From Diadema setosum (taxonomy: Eukaryota; Echinodermata; Echinoidea; Diadematoida; Diadematidae), in contig NC_092705.1 in assembly GCF_964275005.1 (NCBI RefSeq), positions 11,095,412 to 11,159,411 of the forward strand: a stretch of DNA of 64,000 nucleotides. The letters run 5' to 3'. The position numbers and the translations under genes are program-made. The notes below the pieces were generated by a model. That model was not told where the DNA came from. It saw only the letters and a list, made by a program, of their open reading frames with translations, and searched no databases. Shown in pieces: positions 1-13,400 of this stretch (the first letter of the stretch is position 1; every line of letters begins with the position of its first letter).

Positions 1-865
1 GCTCACTCATTTGCATATTCATACCCACTATACAAGAACTGTTTTGGAGAAATTATCAAAACTTCAAAATGTCATAACTTCCTTATTTTTTATCCGATTT
101 CAGCCAAATTTTTACAGTTGAATTCGTAAAATTTTACTCTTTTTTATCAGACTAATATATTTGGACTGGATTTCCTCTTTTAAGTTTCTCTACTTTTTAC
201 AAAACAGCTCTGGGGGTGTTTCATCAAGTTAGTCAGCGCTGACAAGTAGTCAGTCTCTGACAATAACCATAGTAACAGTCAGTGACCAGAGCATCTCAGC
301 CAATCAAAACCAAGGATTTTACTGAAATTGTAAGAGACTGACAACTTTTCAGCGCTGACTAAATTGATGAAACATCCCCCCCCCCGATTAGTCAATATGA
401 ATATGTAGATGGTGAGTTGATGATGACATCGCCTTACAACTTGACGTATAGTTTGTACACAAAATCTTGACATTTCCAGATTTTGGCTGTTGGTTTTTGT
501 TTTTTTTTTTTTCTATTGTGAGGTATTTAATCATTGTTAAGATGCAATCACGGTGAAGTCATCTGACTGATCTTTATTTTGAAGTAATAATAAAGAAAAA
601 ATACACACACTATAACTGTCTTTTATCTTTCTTTTTTTTTTGTACAGAGTGGAAAATACTGCGAGAGGAAGATGCAACTATCAATGCACTCATATTTGCA
701 TATTCATTCCTATCAAATTGTTTGAGAACTTTTTTTTTTCTGCAGACATTAACAAACTTTACAATTTATAACTTTTCTTCTATAAATCCACCTTTGAAGA
801 AATTCTCACTGTTGTGCTTATAAAAATTCACTCTTTCTTTTCAGACTGACTTTTTACTGGTCCGG
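1..865. repeat. Diverged repeat pair at the left edge
   Basis: Two stretches, about 1-165 and 685-865, share the order CTCAnnTTTGCATATTCAT, then ATAACTTnTT, then AAATTCACTCTTTCTTTT-like sequence and CAGACT with a nearby TGG. They are diverged copies of one AT-rich element in the same orientation. A further weaker relative may lie near 7745-7880. No coding sequence is visible between them. Confidence 0.5.
212..380. mobile_element. Short foldback MITE
   Basis: The left arm starts GGGGGTGTTTCATCAAGTTA and the right arm is its near-perfect reverse complement, ending at ATGAAACATCCCCC. Both arms contain TCAGCGCTGAC and an AGACTGAC block, giving inverted arms of about 50 bases around a 60-base centre. 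It has no coding capacity, so it is a non-autonomous element. Confidence 0.75.
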
Positions 866-1404
866 AATTCCTCCGTTGTAAAACAGACAACGGACATTTC
901 TTGCCAGAAGGAGATAAAATCTCCATCCAGCACAGCGAATATTTTGGAAACCTGAATAGATTCGTCAGAATACCTTTAAGAAAAAAAAAAAATCTTCCCC
1001 TTTAATGTATTCACGCTCTCCCTCATTCTCCTCTTCCTCCTCCTCTATATCAGTGTCTCCCGCATGTCCATATGTTTGATATGCCTCACAGGTTTCCACC
1101 ACTTATAGTTGATAACATTTAAATTATATTCAAATCAAATTATGTAAGTAAAATTACGTAACGGTCTATACGTGAATAACAGACGAGGCCTTTTAAAAAC
1201 ACTCATGGGAGGGGTTGTTGAGGAAAGTATAAAACCTGCATTAGTCGGAATTTCATCTTTTTAAGATAATCCTGATATCTTGTCATCATTAAGTTCATCA
1301 AGATTTCATAGTAACAACTCATCCACAAATCTGATTTAACACTTTCCTTTCTAATTGGATGTACAATTTTCAAGATACTCAATTCACTTTCTTTTTCCTA
1401 CTTA
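381..1404. other. Non-coding stretch, no gene seen
   Basis: AT-rich sequence with poly-T runs. No reading frame shows a recognisable domain and no exon-like segment with paired splice sites is supported. Confidence 0.5.
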
Positions 1405-1925
1405 AAGGTATTGTTTGCCATTGGGAGCAGTGATTTTAAAAATGTTCGAGTTATCGCATTTGATGCATTACTGTTAGGTCAGTAATATGTATCACAAAAT
1501 AACCTACCATATCAAAATTTCGCAATAAAGCCTTATCAATTTACGGAGATATCACTATTTTTCTCAATAAACCATCACTGTATCTAGGTGTATTTTAGAA
1601 ATAATTTTACATAACTATTTTTCACATTTTGTATATTTCACAATATTTAACACTGAGTGTACTAAAATTTTACACTGGTTGTTTCTATCCCTGTCTCACA
1701 TTTTAGAACTATTTTGAAGCACTAAAGCAAGGTTTTTGTCTATCTCCAAATGGAAAATGTAAGCCTTTAAGTATACCATGTCGGACAAACTTTCTTGAAA
1801 GATCTGCAAATTTCTGTATTTGTTCCTAATCAACAATTTAAAAATTATGCCCTCTGCAATACTAACTTTTAAAAGACATGCCAGTAATTTGCAGTAGTTA
1901 CAATATTTGACCCCTTTGTCGTAGC
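1405..1925 (+). repeat. Dispersed repeat, copy 1
   Basis: This segment aligns over about 350 bases with the reverse complement of 62890-63287. Shared landmarks in the same order are ATGTTCGAG, ATTTGATGCAT, ACCATAT, TTTCTCAATAAACCAT, TTCACATTTTGT and AGAACTATT. Both copies begin at a TTAAAGG. It is probably a non-autonomous transposon; no coding sequence is seen. Confidence 0.65.
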
Positions 1926-1926
1926 A

Positions 1927-2367
1927 TTAAAGGTACTAGCCCACATTTGCAAACCCACGAAAATCAAAACTGCATAAAACAGGTCCAATATGACTTCAAG
2001 TACAAGTTATAACAGTAACATACCTCACCTGTTGCTCTTTGTCTATACCATTCGATAAAAGAGAGATAATCATCGTTTTAAAATCAATTTTCAAACCGGG
2101 TCAACCCGACCCAAAATCGAATTACGAGCGCGGGCTAGCTACGTACATTAACCTACACATGTATCGCATGCATGTAGTACGTGCGTGGACCGGAGCTAGC
2201 GAGCGTTTTTATACGCACGCATACGGTGCATTTTCATTTATTTTTATGAAAGTAATGGACTAATTGGAACGAAATTTTGCACAGGTGTTACTGCAATCAT
2301 ACCCAAACTCCATGCTAACTATGAGACCAATTGCTGCAGGTTTACAAATGTGGGCTAATACCTTTAA
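1927..2367. mobile_element. MITE with 25-base TIRs at TTAA
   Basis: The left end is TTAA followed by AGGTACTAGCCCACATTTGC. The right end is the reverse complement of AGGTATTAGCCCACATTTGT followed by TTAA. The ends differ at two positions over about 25 bases. Flanking TTAA on both sides suggests a piggyBac-type target, which is an inference. Its interior has no recognisable protein. Confidence 0.75.
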
Positions 2368-2869
2368 ACTTTATGCAATAATTCTCTCGCTTTTATACAT
2401 GATTGGAAGATTTTCTAAAATGACAAAATAAGTTTGGGAGCAATTACCTTGAAGTCACCGGTGTTGCCAATGGTGAAAGAGGAGCGACGAATCGTTTAGA
2501 CGAAATGTGATTTTGCTTGACCCAGAGAAAGGATCTCAGAGTTGAGAAAGAGAACCCAACAGCGGCCCACGAAAAGCTTGCTGAGATAAGATCGACAGTC
2601 AGATGGCATCTACCATGTCTACATGTCTCTCAGACTCAAGGGAACTATACAGGTGTATTTAAGTCCCTTAGAATTGGTTCAACTCACTCACGCTCGCTCG
2701 CTGTCTTATTTTCTCCCTTTCAGGCAGAGATGTGCAATTACAAGGTATTGCAACTTGTGATATCATTTCCTATCACCATGATTACAGGGGGCGTGTCCAA
2801 AGCTGGCTGCTGCTTGCTGACTGGCTGCTAAAATAGTAAGTGCAGGTGTGATTGGTCGCCAATGAAGGC

Positions 2870-3170
2870 GCCTTGGAGAGTTTTGTGCAAAGGAGTTTTG
2901 CACAAAAAGCCCTTTTTCCCTTCCCCCCTTTTTTTTATGAGGGGACTGCATACTACAAGCTCTTCTTTTTAGCAGTCCCCTCCATTTCCAGCAATTTTGT
3001 TTCTGCCTTTACCCTAATGATTATCTCTGTTGATGGTTTACCTGTGTCTTTATTACATGTTATTATGTTCACCACATTGTTGCCGATTTCGTGACACTAT
3101 CTGTATATGCGAACATTTCATTGTATTCCTAATTATTTGTTTGTTGGGAATCAAATAAATCAACTTAAAA
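2870..3170 (+). mobile_element. 5'-truncated LINE tail with hairpin
   Basis: GGGGACTGC (2941-2949) pairs with GCAGTCCCC (2972-2980) around a loop containing CTACAAGC and CTTTTT. Sequence resembling a LINE 3' UTR follows and ends in AATAAAT. The same hairpin layout occurs in the 3' region of the near-complete LINE at 20073-24235 and in the tail at 30290-30531. Confidence 0.7.
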
Positions 3171-6100
3171 ACTTGAAGGCGTGGCACAAGATCTTTACTT
3201 TTCCACTTGGTCATGCGCAAAGAGGGTATACTGGACAAGGCTCAGTGGATTAGCTGAAGCTGTCACGAGGGCATAAAACAAAGCTGTATATCTCCGGTGA
3301 ACTCTTTTCTTTGCCTGTCTGTTTAGTATGTATGTATGTTTGTTTGTTTGTTTTTTGTCTACTTGTTTTAGTCAGATGCAGATACATGTACTTTCGTAAC
3401 CAGGGATATTTTGAAATAGACCATCAATGAACGGTTAAGTGAGTGTGACACTTCGTGAGAAACTCCGATGGCTAAAAGACTTCGTCAACATCGTTTGACG
3501 GTTGCCAGTTGATTTCTGGATTCCTAAATAAGAAGAAAAACGCTTGCTCAGTGTATTCTTTTACATGCAAGATGAAACATCCCTTTTTAAGTCCCCAATG
3601 AAACAGATCCTAGTGAGTCCTAATCAAATTAAATGAAAAAAAAAAAGGAATTTGTAAATTGAACTGAATTTGGAATGGGTTTAGTTTCTGCAGGAGTTGT
3701 GTGTGTCTATCATATAATGCGTTTCCTGAGTGTATTATAGTGTTTTTCAGCATTATGTACAATGTCTAGGTGAAAGTGAATAACTCCGAATCTTTTAATT
3801 TGAAATTAAAACATCTCATAGTCAAAGACGAAAGAAAAGCGAGGCAACTGACTAACTAAATACAGATTGTAAAATATGTTTTACATGAAAATGAAAATAG
3901 CCACTCAAATTTCTTGGGGTTTTGTCCCACATAGAGCAAGAAATTGTAACAGAAGATATTGATCCACTGTTGCGACATCTAAAATTTTATGCTTACATTT
4001 GGACAAGACATTAGTATTGCCCAGGTGGCACAAGCATTAAAACACATGCACATTGTAGATTTTAAATACGCGGCCATTACACACGTCGTGTCGCTACCTT
4101 AATGTTGTTTGCAAGGTTACGTACTCAGTTTATACAAATTTTAAGTTTATGTTTGAGATTGCAAATTTCATGTAAGAATTATCTGTAAATCAGCCTCTGG
4201 GAATCTACGCCCTACAGACAAAGCTTTTGTCTGTGTAGATTCATCACATGGGGGTGTGTATTACATGACGTACGTATAAATTCTCTTATTTCTTATACTG
4301 TATTCGGCAATTCACACACTCAATGTCTTAATTATGTGGATGTGTCTCTTTTTTTTCTTGCCAAACGTGGAACACGGAACATAAAAATATTAAGTTAATG
4401 TTTTACATTACGAAAGTTCGAGAAAATCATTATCTTTAGGATGATCAAGTTGCGGAAATCACGAAGTTTGATACTGATTCATATTCATATCATGGACGGA
4501 AGTGTATCACTACTATTAAAGAGGGCATTGATATTGTGTGATGGTAAGATTTGTTTCTCCATCAGTCCAGGGAGGTGGTTTTCCTCTCATCTCCCTGATC
4601 AGTCTCTCTACGAAGCAATCTGCAAAGGTTGTCAATGTGCACTTGAGTGCTATGGGTATCATTACCATTACACCTGATGTTTCCCCATTTGTTTTGTTTG
4701 TTTGTTTTTTTAACAGTATTGTGAGGGTGTACCACACGCTTTAATTTTGATTGGCGCAACTATTATGCAGGCCACTATACCTGATGATTTACTATAAAAC
4801 TAGGTCCTTATTATCTCCTTGTGAGTGATCAATGTCACAATCTATCTCTCCCGTGGTCTGCAATTTTCTCACAATTTTCCATATTCTTGACAATGCAATA
4901 TACAATTACATGTAGTAGAAAACTCGTATTTTCACCCTCATCACTGTCAAAGATATTATCTGCATCTGTTTTTATATATTTCGTTATGCAGTAATACGTC
5001 GCTGACTTTAGTCAGTGATTCTTTGTCATTTATATTGTCTATACGCCTACATCCCTCTTGAAACAACATATAATCTTGACGTCAATGTGCACAGTTTGAT
5101 CTTAACTTGATATCTGCATGCATGGCATTGATTCGTCCAAATGAAGAGTATAAATTGAGGCGGAGGTAAGTAGAAATTGAAATTTCTGAAGGCACAATAA
5201 GATTACTTTTATAAGTGGTCATTGACCTCAAAATATATGCCGAACTTTACTTGGCATCCAATGTGACATTTCTATTCACACACTATCTTCATTACAACTG
5301 AATTACAAAAGTGACATCTTGCAAATGTCCTTTGATATAATTACAAATGAGCTTACACGGTTTGTTTGCTGGTCTTATTTGGCTACACTTGGCTCCACTT
5401 TGCTTGGCTACACTGCATAAAACTTTAAAATCAAACAATAGGCCAAGAAATCACATAGCAGTCTATATACTATAACTTCTGTTTGATCTGAATACCTTTT
5501 GTGTAACGGAGTTATGTTTGACATTTATTAATAATGTAATCACAAGTTGTGTGATACGTGTGTTTTTACTTAATAATACAATCACAAGCTAAGCTTTGTG
5601 CAACAAGGCATGTATGTATAGCACATACACGACAATGTGCTGCGAGAGTTACGTGCAAAAGCTCCATGTGATATAAGTTTGTCAATTTGATATCTTAAAA
5701 AATTCATGCACAACGTCCAGGTGTATAATTATATGCATGGTTTCTACCTTTAAAGCAGCATGTTTTAGGTGTTTTTTTTTTTGTATGGTATGTCTTTTTC
5801 TCTTCTTGCACTTTTTCTCACTCCTCCATATCTACATACTCAAAGCACAGCCATTACTTTACAACATTTGCTTCTTACAGATACGAGCCTAAAATTGCAT
5901 TCAGATCTTCTCTATTCAACTGGTATAACTACATTTTCCTGGATTTGTCTCTAGCGAGCGATTAGCAGATAAACAGAGGAATTCAGTAATTTTCCATGAA
6001 TCAAGATTGTCAGTCAGCTGCACATTTCGCATTGCACAAGTTATTCATCACACATCACATTATAGAATCATGAGCTTCATGTAACTTTGCATTATAGTTG

Positions 6101-6180
6101 AAAAAGGCATGAAGCAACTTGACAAATTTAATTTTCAAGCCCAAGTCCTTAATCTACTGAGACCTTGAGGCTCAAGGAGC
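3171..6180. other. Intergenic sequence, no gene seen
   Basis: About 3 kb of AT-rich sequence downstream, in the minus-strand sense, of the candidate exon at 6192-6357. Reading frames are short and of low-complexity composition. I see no paired splice sites with conserved coding sequence and no clear inverted-repeat element. Confidence 0.45.
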
Positions 6181-6186
6181 TTTATT
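6181..6186 (-). promoter_or_regulatory. Polyadenylation signal of the 6192-6357 exon
   Basis: TTTATT on the plus strand is AATAAA on the minus strand. It lies 5 bases after the TGA stop of the candidate exon. The implied 3' UTR would be unusually short. Confidence 0.45.
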
Positions 6187-6191
6187 GTAGC

Positions 6192-6357
6192 TCAGTGAAC
6201 AACACCACAACCTCCATGTTCTAGTCCAACAATTGGAGGGAATGCTCTCCACACATCTGCCATCTTTTGCATATCATTACTAGGGAGGTACTCATGCATA
6301 AAGTATAATCTCATTAGCAAAGAATGATTGTTCACATTCTGGGTGGCTTTACAGTCT
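6192..6357 (-). CDS. Candidate terminal exon of an unrecognised gene
   Basis: The minus-strand frame reads about 55 residues and ends in a TGA at 6192-6194. A pyrimidine-rich tract and CATTACAAG mark a plausible splice acceptor at its 5' end. The peptide has balanced, protein-like composition: a stretch beginning NVNNHSLLMRLYFMHEYL, then MADVWRAFPPIVGLEHGG, then the stop. An AATAAA follows 5 bases later. I do not recognise the family and found no convincing upstream exons between 6.4 and 10.2 kb. It could be the last exon of a gene downstream of the acetyltransferase pair, a relic exon, or a chance frame. Composition and the polyadenylation signal favour the first two. Confidence 0.35.
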
Positions 6358-6729
6358 CTTGTAATGACAAAAAAAAAATACATTTCAGTTTGAAAGGAGC
6401 ATTCTGTAAAAAGGTTTTTCTTTTTAACAATTAAAATATTAACAACAATTTCACTATAAAATAATATAGTCTACAAATTGAAATTTGTTTCATCACTTTT
6501 ACTGCACTTGTGCAGAGAACAAAGACACTTTTCTCCCTTTGGGTTTTCTCTCCTAAAATCTGACTTTCCTGTACAGTGAATTCAACATAACACTAGCATT
6601 TATAGGGTGCGTTTTCATCACAACTTTCAGTAGGCAATAACACAGCAAATACCAGTGTACAACATGCAAAAATCTAAAAAACGATCAGCATGTACACATC
6701 ATGTCTCAGATAATTAATCTGTTGCTATA

Positions 6730-7165
6730 TCTTTTGCTTTCCTAGTAAGAACAAATTCAGGTACTAAAAACTCTCTATCCTGACCCATTCATACGTGAGA
6801 ACTAATTTCCACACCTGAACGTTCACACCAGGAGTGGGCACACAATGTACCTCCATCATGCACATACTAAGGGAATGAACTAACTCGGGACACTGAGTTA
6901 TAGTGTCCTGACCCTTTCACATGTGTGAAGAGATTTCCACACCAGGAAATTCACACCAGGAGTCGAAGCATATGTATCTTCAAGCACAGATGCAGGTACT
7001 GAAAACACTCTGTTCTGACCCATTTACATGTGAGAACTAATTTCCACATCAGGACATTCAAACCAGGAGTGGAGGCATATGCATCTTCAAACACAGATTC
7101 AGGGACAGACAACTTCCTAGTCCTGACCCATAGGTGTGAACTGACTCCCACACAAACACTTTCAC
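6730..7165. repeat. Minisatellite, about four units of 106-130 bases
   Basis: CTGACCC recurs near 6780, 6909, 7015 and 7123. Each copy is followed by a CAT/ACATGTGnGA-like block, TTTCCACA and a CACACCAGGAGT-like block. Most intervals also carry a CAGGTACTGAAAAC- or GGGACA-like lead-in. The units are diverged from one another, which points to an old tandem array. Confidence 0.7.
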
Positions 7166-7221
7166 ACCAGGAGTAATACTGTAAGTATCTTGACACAATT
7201 TCTCCTATCCAGTGCACCAGA

Positions 7222-7506
7222 GAGCCTCTGGCTGTTTTCGCACATATCAAGAATGCATAATTTGAATCACGATTCTAATGACCCATCACTAGAATCGTAA
7301 TTTAAAATAATGATGCATTTTGGTCATTGTGTGTGCAAACTGGAATCGGAAAGGGTGATTTAAATTGTATTCCTATCGAGATTCAAATGATGTTCCGGAG
7401 GTGTTTTCCAATCATGATTTACCAGCATGGAACGAAACAGCTGAGCATAAAGATTGACCTCCGGATTGTATTCAATTACATGTCTTGACCTACGTGAAAA
7501 CAGCCT
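7222..7506. mobile_element. Possible MITE with short TIRs
   Basis: GGCTGTTTTCGC at the left end is matched by the reverse complement of GGCTGTTTTCAC at the right end. The interior contains several partial inversions (GAATCACGATTCTAATGA, TAGAATCGTAATT) and no coding sequence. The short TIR and unclear target duplication keep this tentative. Confidence 0.45.
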
Positions 7507-10200
7507 GTGCCACTTCTGCATCTGTAAATCTTGATTACAAAGAAGATTCAGATCTACAAGTACAACCAACAAAGACATGTGTTGTTGTTTGGTTGCTGTC
7601 TCCTACTCTGAGGCACAGAAGAAAGTTTTTCCTTCATTATATGCAGTCAAGAGTACATGATACTGTGTTTGTACAAAAAGTAAATCATATCAGGGTTGTT
7701 TTAATAGTTTACTAAGATACATATACAATGTATTTCAGAACAGTTCACACACATAACCTTTAAGCCTGATTACAATTGCATAACTTTCAAGTTTTAGCTC
7801 TACTTTGAAGCAATTTCTAAAATTCTTTCTGTGCAATTTGACTCTTTTTATAAGTCAACTTGATCATATAAAAAAAAAAAAGAAAGTTGTGAAATTGCAT
7901 GTTAATGATACTGTTTTCTGGGGAATCATTCTGCAGCTTACATTTTAATCATCCAAAGTATCGACATGACATCATATCCATGGAAATAAAATTCCTTACA
8001 TAATAATCATAATGATGCAGCATTTATAACATAAAGAGTGTACATGGTAGTCACAAGATCTGAAATATGCCTGTGTAGAAATCAAATACACAATGTATTA
8101 ACATTTAGGTCAGATGATATTCATGAATCAATAGGTACTGATTTCCTTCATTTATAACTAAGCAAAGCTAATTGCCAATTGAAGGGATGTTACTGCATAT
8201 TTCAATACAGTAATGTACATGGCAGTTACGTCAACCTAAATAGCAATGCATGCTTGTAACACTTCATACTTTCCCAACACCCTGTGCATATTTATAACAC
8301 AATGATGTAAGAGAAAATTTAGATGGACTGTCTTTTCCTAATACACAGGTTTGTTCATGTTATTCTAAGATTGCATATACAAATTGTATGAAGACATTTC
8401 ATGGTTAGGTAAATTACCATCAGTTTTTGTTTAAAACACACCTGCCATTGGCGCTTGCTCTCACAAGGAAATAGTAAAAATAAAACAGTGATCCACAGAT
8501 CTTTATAACAAACAGTAACACACAATTGGCTTCCTCATTGAAAACAATGTGAGGTGAATAAACCAATTTTGCCAATGATGACCTATCAACAAATTAGACA
8601 AATTTCATGAAATGAAAGAGTGTGACGGCAAAACGAGTTAACTCCGCTGTACTGATTTTAGATATTTGCAATTAATGTGGCTGTAAAACAAACAAAAATT
8701 ATAAGAAAATATGGGATATATATAAATTTAAAACTTCAAGAATATTCCTTGTTTTGTTACAAGTAACGATCACTTGAAAAGTTTTTTTTTTTTTTTTTTT
8801 TTTTTTGCTCTAACTGATGATGGATGTTACTTTCAAAGGTTAAAAAATGGTGGTTACATATAACCCGTTGTGCTATGAAACTCTTCATATGTTATTTCCA
8901 GCCCCTTTTACTGCCAAACCACTATGTGATCCCGTAGTCTACTTTCACTCTTGTGAAATGCTGCCAAAAACAATGACAAGGTTTCCATCTGCACATGTTT
9001 TTTTAATGCTCATTCCATGACCCTGACAGCTCAAATGACATCAAAATGTTCTCAAGTCAGTAATAAATGCTGTTTTTCCTTGGTACTCCTCATATGAAAC
9101 TTTTGTCTTTTTTGACATATTCTTTAGATTAAAAAACAATACAGCTTGAACAGTTATATTTTAAAACAGATGGTCACTTAAATGTTTGTCAATCTACAAT
9201 GTATCTCAGTGCTGAGGGCTTAAACTCCTTTGTGTGGAAAAAAACAAAACAAATGAGGCATCTGTCGATACATTGGACGGAAGTTAACCCGCAACCAAAG
9301 TACTCAAAATTCATTAAGTACGCCCCATGTGCCCTTTATTCTCATGTACATATAAAAGTCTCAATGGAATTTCATATTTCAAACAGAGCAGTGCCTACAG
9401 AAGAGTATTAAATTGTATCAAAGTACACTGTACACTGTATGTAGCGAACACAAAGATGTTTGTTGTACCACATTCAAGTTAACTTTCATATAAAGAGTGA
9501 AATATTGCAGATCACCAAAATAGAAGTTTCTTCCTCATAATAAAAAAAGAAGAAGAAAGTTTTGGATTTTAGTTGAATATTTCATATTTACACCGAACAT
9601 TGACAATTGGTGGAAACTACATACGCAAACTAGTATAGGCAACGATAGCTTGACTTCCTAACTCTCCCATTACTTGGTACAAAAACACATTGTCAAATTT
9701 ATGTTTACAGTCAACAATTTAGCATCAAAAACCTTTTTGCCTAAAGGTCATCATTATTACAATACTACATTAATTTCTTGCATGCATGGGATGCAACATA
9801 TTACCATATATGCCGAATATTTCGGGAAGTTTTTATTTTTGTGAATGCTGTAATGACTCTGATCCCGACATGAATGTGACGCATACGTATACATTTCTCC
9901 GTTCAGTGCAGTACTCCACGATCGCTAATTTGAACACTCGCAAAAAAAATTGTCGGGAAGTCCCGATTCGTGAAAATTTAGACTCGCTTAATATATGGCG
10001 TATACAGTTTACCCTTTATGTTAAAAACATGAAAATCTAATGGAAATTTCTGTACAGGTCAGTGGGATTTTTGTGAGGAGATGAGATCATCATCTCCATT
10101 TTGCATACTAAGTGGATGATCCTAATATCACTGTTTAGTGAAAATATGGGAGTTTGAAGTTCATAACTTTCTTGTTTTAGATCCAAGTTACATGTACCAA
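7507..10200. other. Intergenic sequence, no gene seen
   Basis: AT-rich sequence with a long poly-T run near 8781-8806. Around 9940-10040 there is a short CGTGAAAATTTAGACTCG-like segment similar to the CGCGAAA repeat family at 44021 and 58228. No exon with a recognisable domain was found on either strand. Confidence 0.45.
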
Positions 10201-10424
10201 CTTCATTCAAGCCAATGTGAACAATGGAGCAGAATTTGCACTGTAATACTGACAGGGAAGTGGAAAGGCTGTGCCATCACATCAATGATGTGATGTGATA
10301 ATGATGTAATAATTGAATTATTTGAAAGACTGTACTGTACTCCTGTATCAGCGTCCTTTTGCTTCAGAATGGATGACACGATGCTCTGCCACTCAGTCAC
10401 TTGCGAAGAGATCTTCGGCAGGCA

Positions 10425-13400
10425 TCACAAGCGAAAGTCTAACTTTGTATTTTCGCCTACCTTGACCACGTAATTGTGAGCAAAATTATGTAACTGTTCT
10501 TCGAAGAGTGAGATGTTGTGCCAGTCTTCTTTCTCTGTCAGATTTTCCCCTCCAAGTCTGCTATATAGCGCCCTTGGCCGCTCGTTCCAGGCAAGGACGA
10601 TCCAGTTCATGCGAGTACACCCTCGTGCCACTGCAGTCTGACATCAGATGGCAAAATGGATGAGAGTTTGCATTATATCTCAATACAAATAATCTTCTAG
10701 TTTCTCAAAGAATCTAACATCTTCCCATTCAGTACATGAACACACCTTACCTGAAAACACAATCAAGAATAAGTGCCATGCAATATAATTTTAATCAACA
10801 CTGAACAAATTCGTTTTGAGAATGTAATGGCAACTGGAAACTGCTGCTTAAATGGCATGCATGGTGACAGAACTCTGTTACTGTTCCAAGCATCAATAAG
10901 AATTACCTGGCATGTTTCATAAACAGCCAGTATTTGAATTAAAAAACAAAAGAAGGGAAATCACACAATTGTATCTAAATGCAACAGTCTTCAGATTTGC
11001 AATTGTAAGCTGTCTGGAGATTTATATCTACCCTTTTTTCTTATTCAGGCACAAAATTTAAAAGTGAGAAAATATAATTTCAAAACCTAATGCACAAGAA
11101 AGACTTTATCAACTGTAATGAAACTGTTATTGTCGTGAAGGGTTGAGTGAAAAATGACTCCTTGTAGTATTTCTTTTTGCATAATATTGTGGTTTTTTTC
11201 CCCCACTCAAACTCAGGATTTCCACAAGATTAAAATACAGTATACTCCACACAGCCATCCATGGGCCAGAAGTGTGGAATCTGCACCGGACAGTTCCATG
11301 CCCAGATTGGACTTACCAGCCCCCTCAGAACACACTAGGCCAATCAGTAAAGAATAGATATTATGGTCCTCATCGATACCAACGGATGAACAACAACATA
11401 CAAAGGCATTTTTAGTCCCTCATTAAATAATATATTTGACATTATTTCATGTTTATCTATTAGAGATCTGTTGACTGTTACCTTCGCAACTGCCTGCATA
11501 AGCGATGTTCCAAGGCCTGCTCCTGTAAATAAGAATTGATGTAGCTGTTGTATCAGACCTGTCACTATCAAAAGTATGATATCAATGAAAATCAATTCCC
11601 CGATTTGGGCATTTTTTAGTTCTTTAGAATCTTCATGTTCTTCTGTGATGTGAAGAAATCAGGCAACCACATTAACTAGCAGTTTTGAGTAAATTGGCTT
11701 TGTAACTTAGATTAAATCAAGCTGTGTTCATATTTGCGTCAAAACTAGAAGGAGATCTTTACCTTAAAGAAAATCAGAGATGATATTGATAAACCTCTAT
11801 CACACAGTGTTTTGCAAACCAGAAAATTTTGCTTCCTTCACAAAATGTAATACTGTAGGGAAGATAGAGACATGAAAATGTGTTGTTAATTACATTTTGT
11901 CTAGATGAATTAAAATAGAAAACACAGGTAATTGACCTAACTCACCTAAGTGAAACTTTTCGGGCATACAATTGACTTATGTTCCTTGCAACTAAAGCTA
12001 ACACTGTTGAGGTTCAAACATAATACTGTGCGCAATGGGTTACGCACTTATTAGGTGTCACGGTTCCAATTCTGCTATTATTTTTTTTTTTCACAGATCT
12101 ATTGCTTAAAATTCATTGATTATTTTTTTTTCATGAATTTGCATACTTCTTTGTGGACAATTCCCTACAAGTCTTTTAGTACTGTGAACCTTGCAGTGTC
12201 CCCATGTAAATGCATAGCTCCTCAACCATCTTCTTACAGCATTCTAGCATGCTGCCCCCTATTGGCAGGGAATGAACAAAATGTGATAAACCACAAGGGT
12301 TGAATCACATTTATTAAATGCATTATGCAGAGAAGAACATAACAAACCAACAGAAGCTAGTTGGCACAAATATCCACAGAAACTAAAATGAAATTTTGAG
12401 GTTTTCTGTATTTTCCACCTCGTGAGCACTTTTGTTTAAAGCTGCCCAAGAAGGGGAGCAGATAGATTTGGCACATAATTACGTGAAAACAAAAACTCTC
12501 AATCCAACAAGATTTAATTACAAACTGATTTTGTTAGCACATATTTCCTGTAGACAGCTGCCCAAATATACTCAGGACTAGTCTTCATTGAGTTACCTGG
12601 TAGCACATATGATCATGCTAAATCTCACAGTGATTACCTCTGTGCTTTGGTGTGACATAAACATCATCTAGGTAGACAGTTCGTCCCTTCCAGCTGCTGT
12701 AAGTATATGAAAATGATGTATATGCGATGGTTTCCTTAGTGATGCTGCTCTCGGCTACCAGAAGATGAACAAAGGGATGCTCACAAAAAGCATCTCCTCT
12801 CAACTCTGAAACACAGGGTCACAAACACAACAATAAGAAATAATTGCACAATTATGGAATGCACTATCACTTTAAAGAATACTCCCAAGTTCCATGTGTG
12901 TTTACAAACTATGCACTGAGAAAGGTTTTAGAGTGAGCAGTGGTTACAAAATCATAATTTGTGACATATTTAAAATTGAGAGGAAACAAAACATAAATAG
13001 GAGACGGCTAAATAATGTAGACTTGGGGAAAAACATTAACCAGAAGTTTCATTGGAGATGTTGAAGGGAGAAAGGGAGAAACAAAAACACAAGGAGGAAG
13101 GTAAATTATTAGTTTCTAGATGGATGGCAAAGATTAGATGCAAGATAAAAGTGCTTTGGTGTGACTATCATAGCTTTAAAGAGACCAATTTTGTGGGCTC
13201 AATCAATATTTAGCATCACCTCTGACACTGACATTCCTCTTCCAATTTCTAAACTCTGCCACTGAAATAAGACAGCTCTTATGGGCACCGATAAATAACC
13301 CTTTGGCTTGATAGACTTGCCTTGTTGGTGTAAACTCACTTTAACAGATACATGTATGAATATTTCACTGGGTAATGTTGAATACAGGATTTCAGGGTTT

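Noticed and set aside
2715-2745. Plus-strand micro-exon with TCTCCCTTTCAG and AAG-GTATTG borders
   Set aside because: Only seven codons, with no partner exons and no recognisable protein.
9336-9341. AATAAA on the minus strand as the acetyltransferase A polyadenylation signal
   Set aside because: It is more than 1 kb beyond the stop with nothing tying it to this gene.
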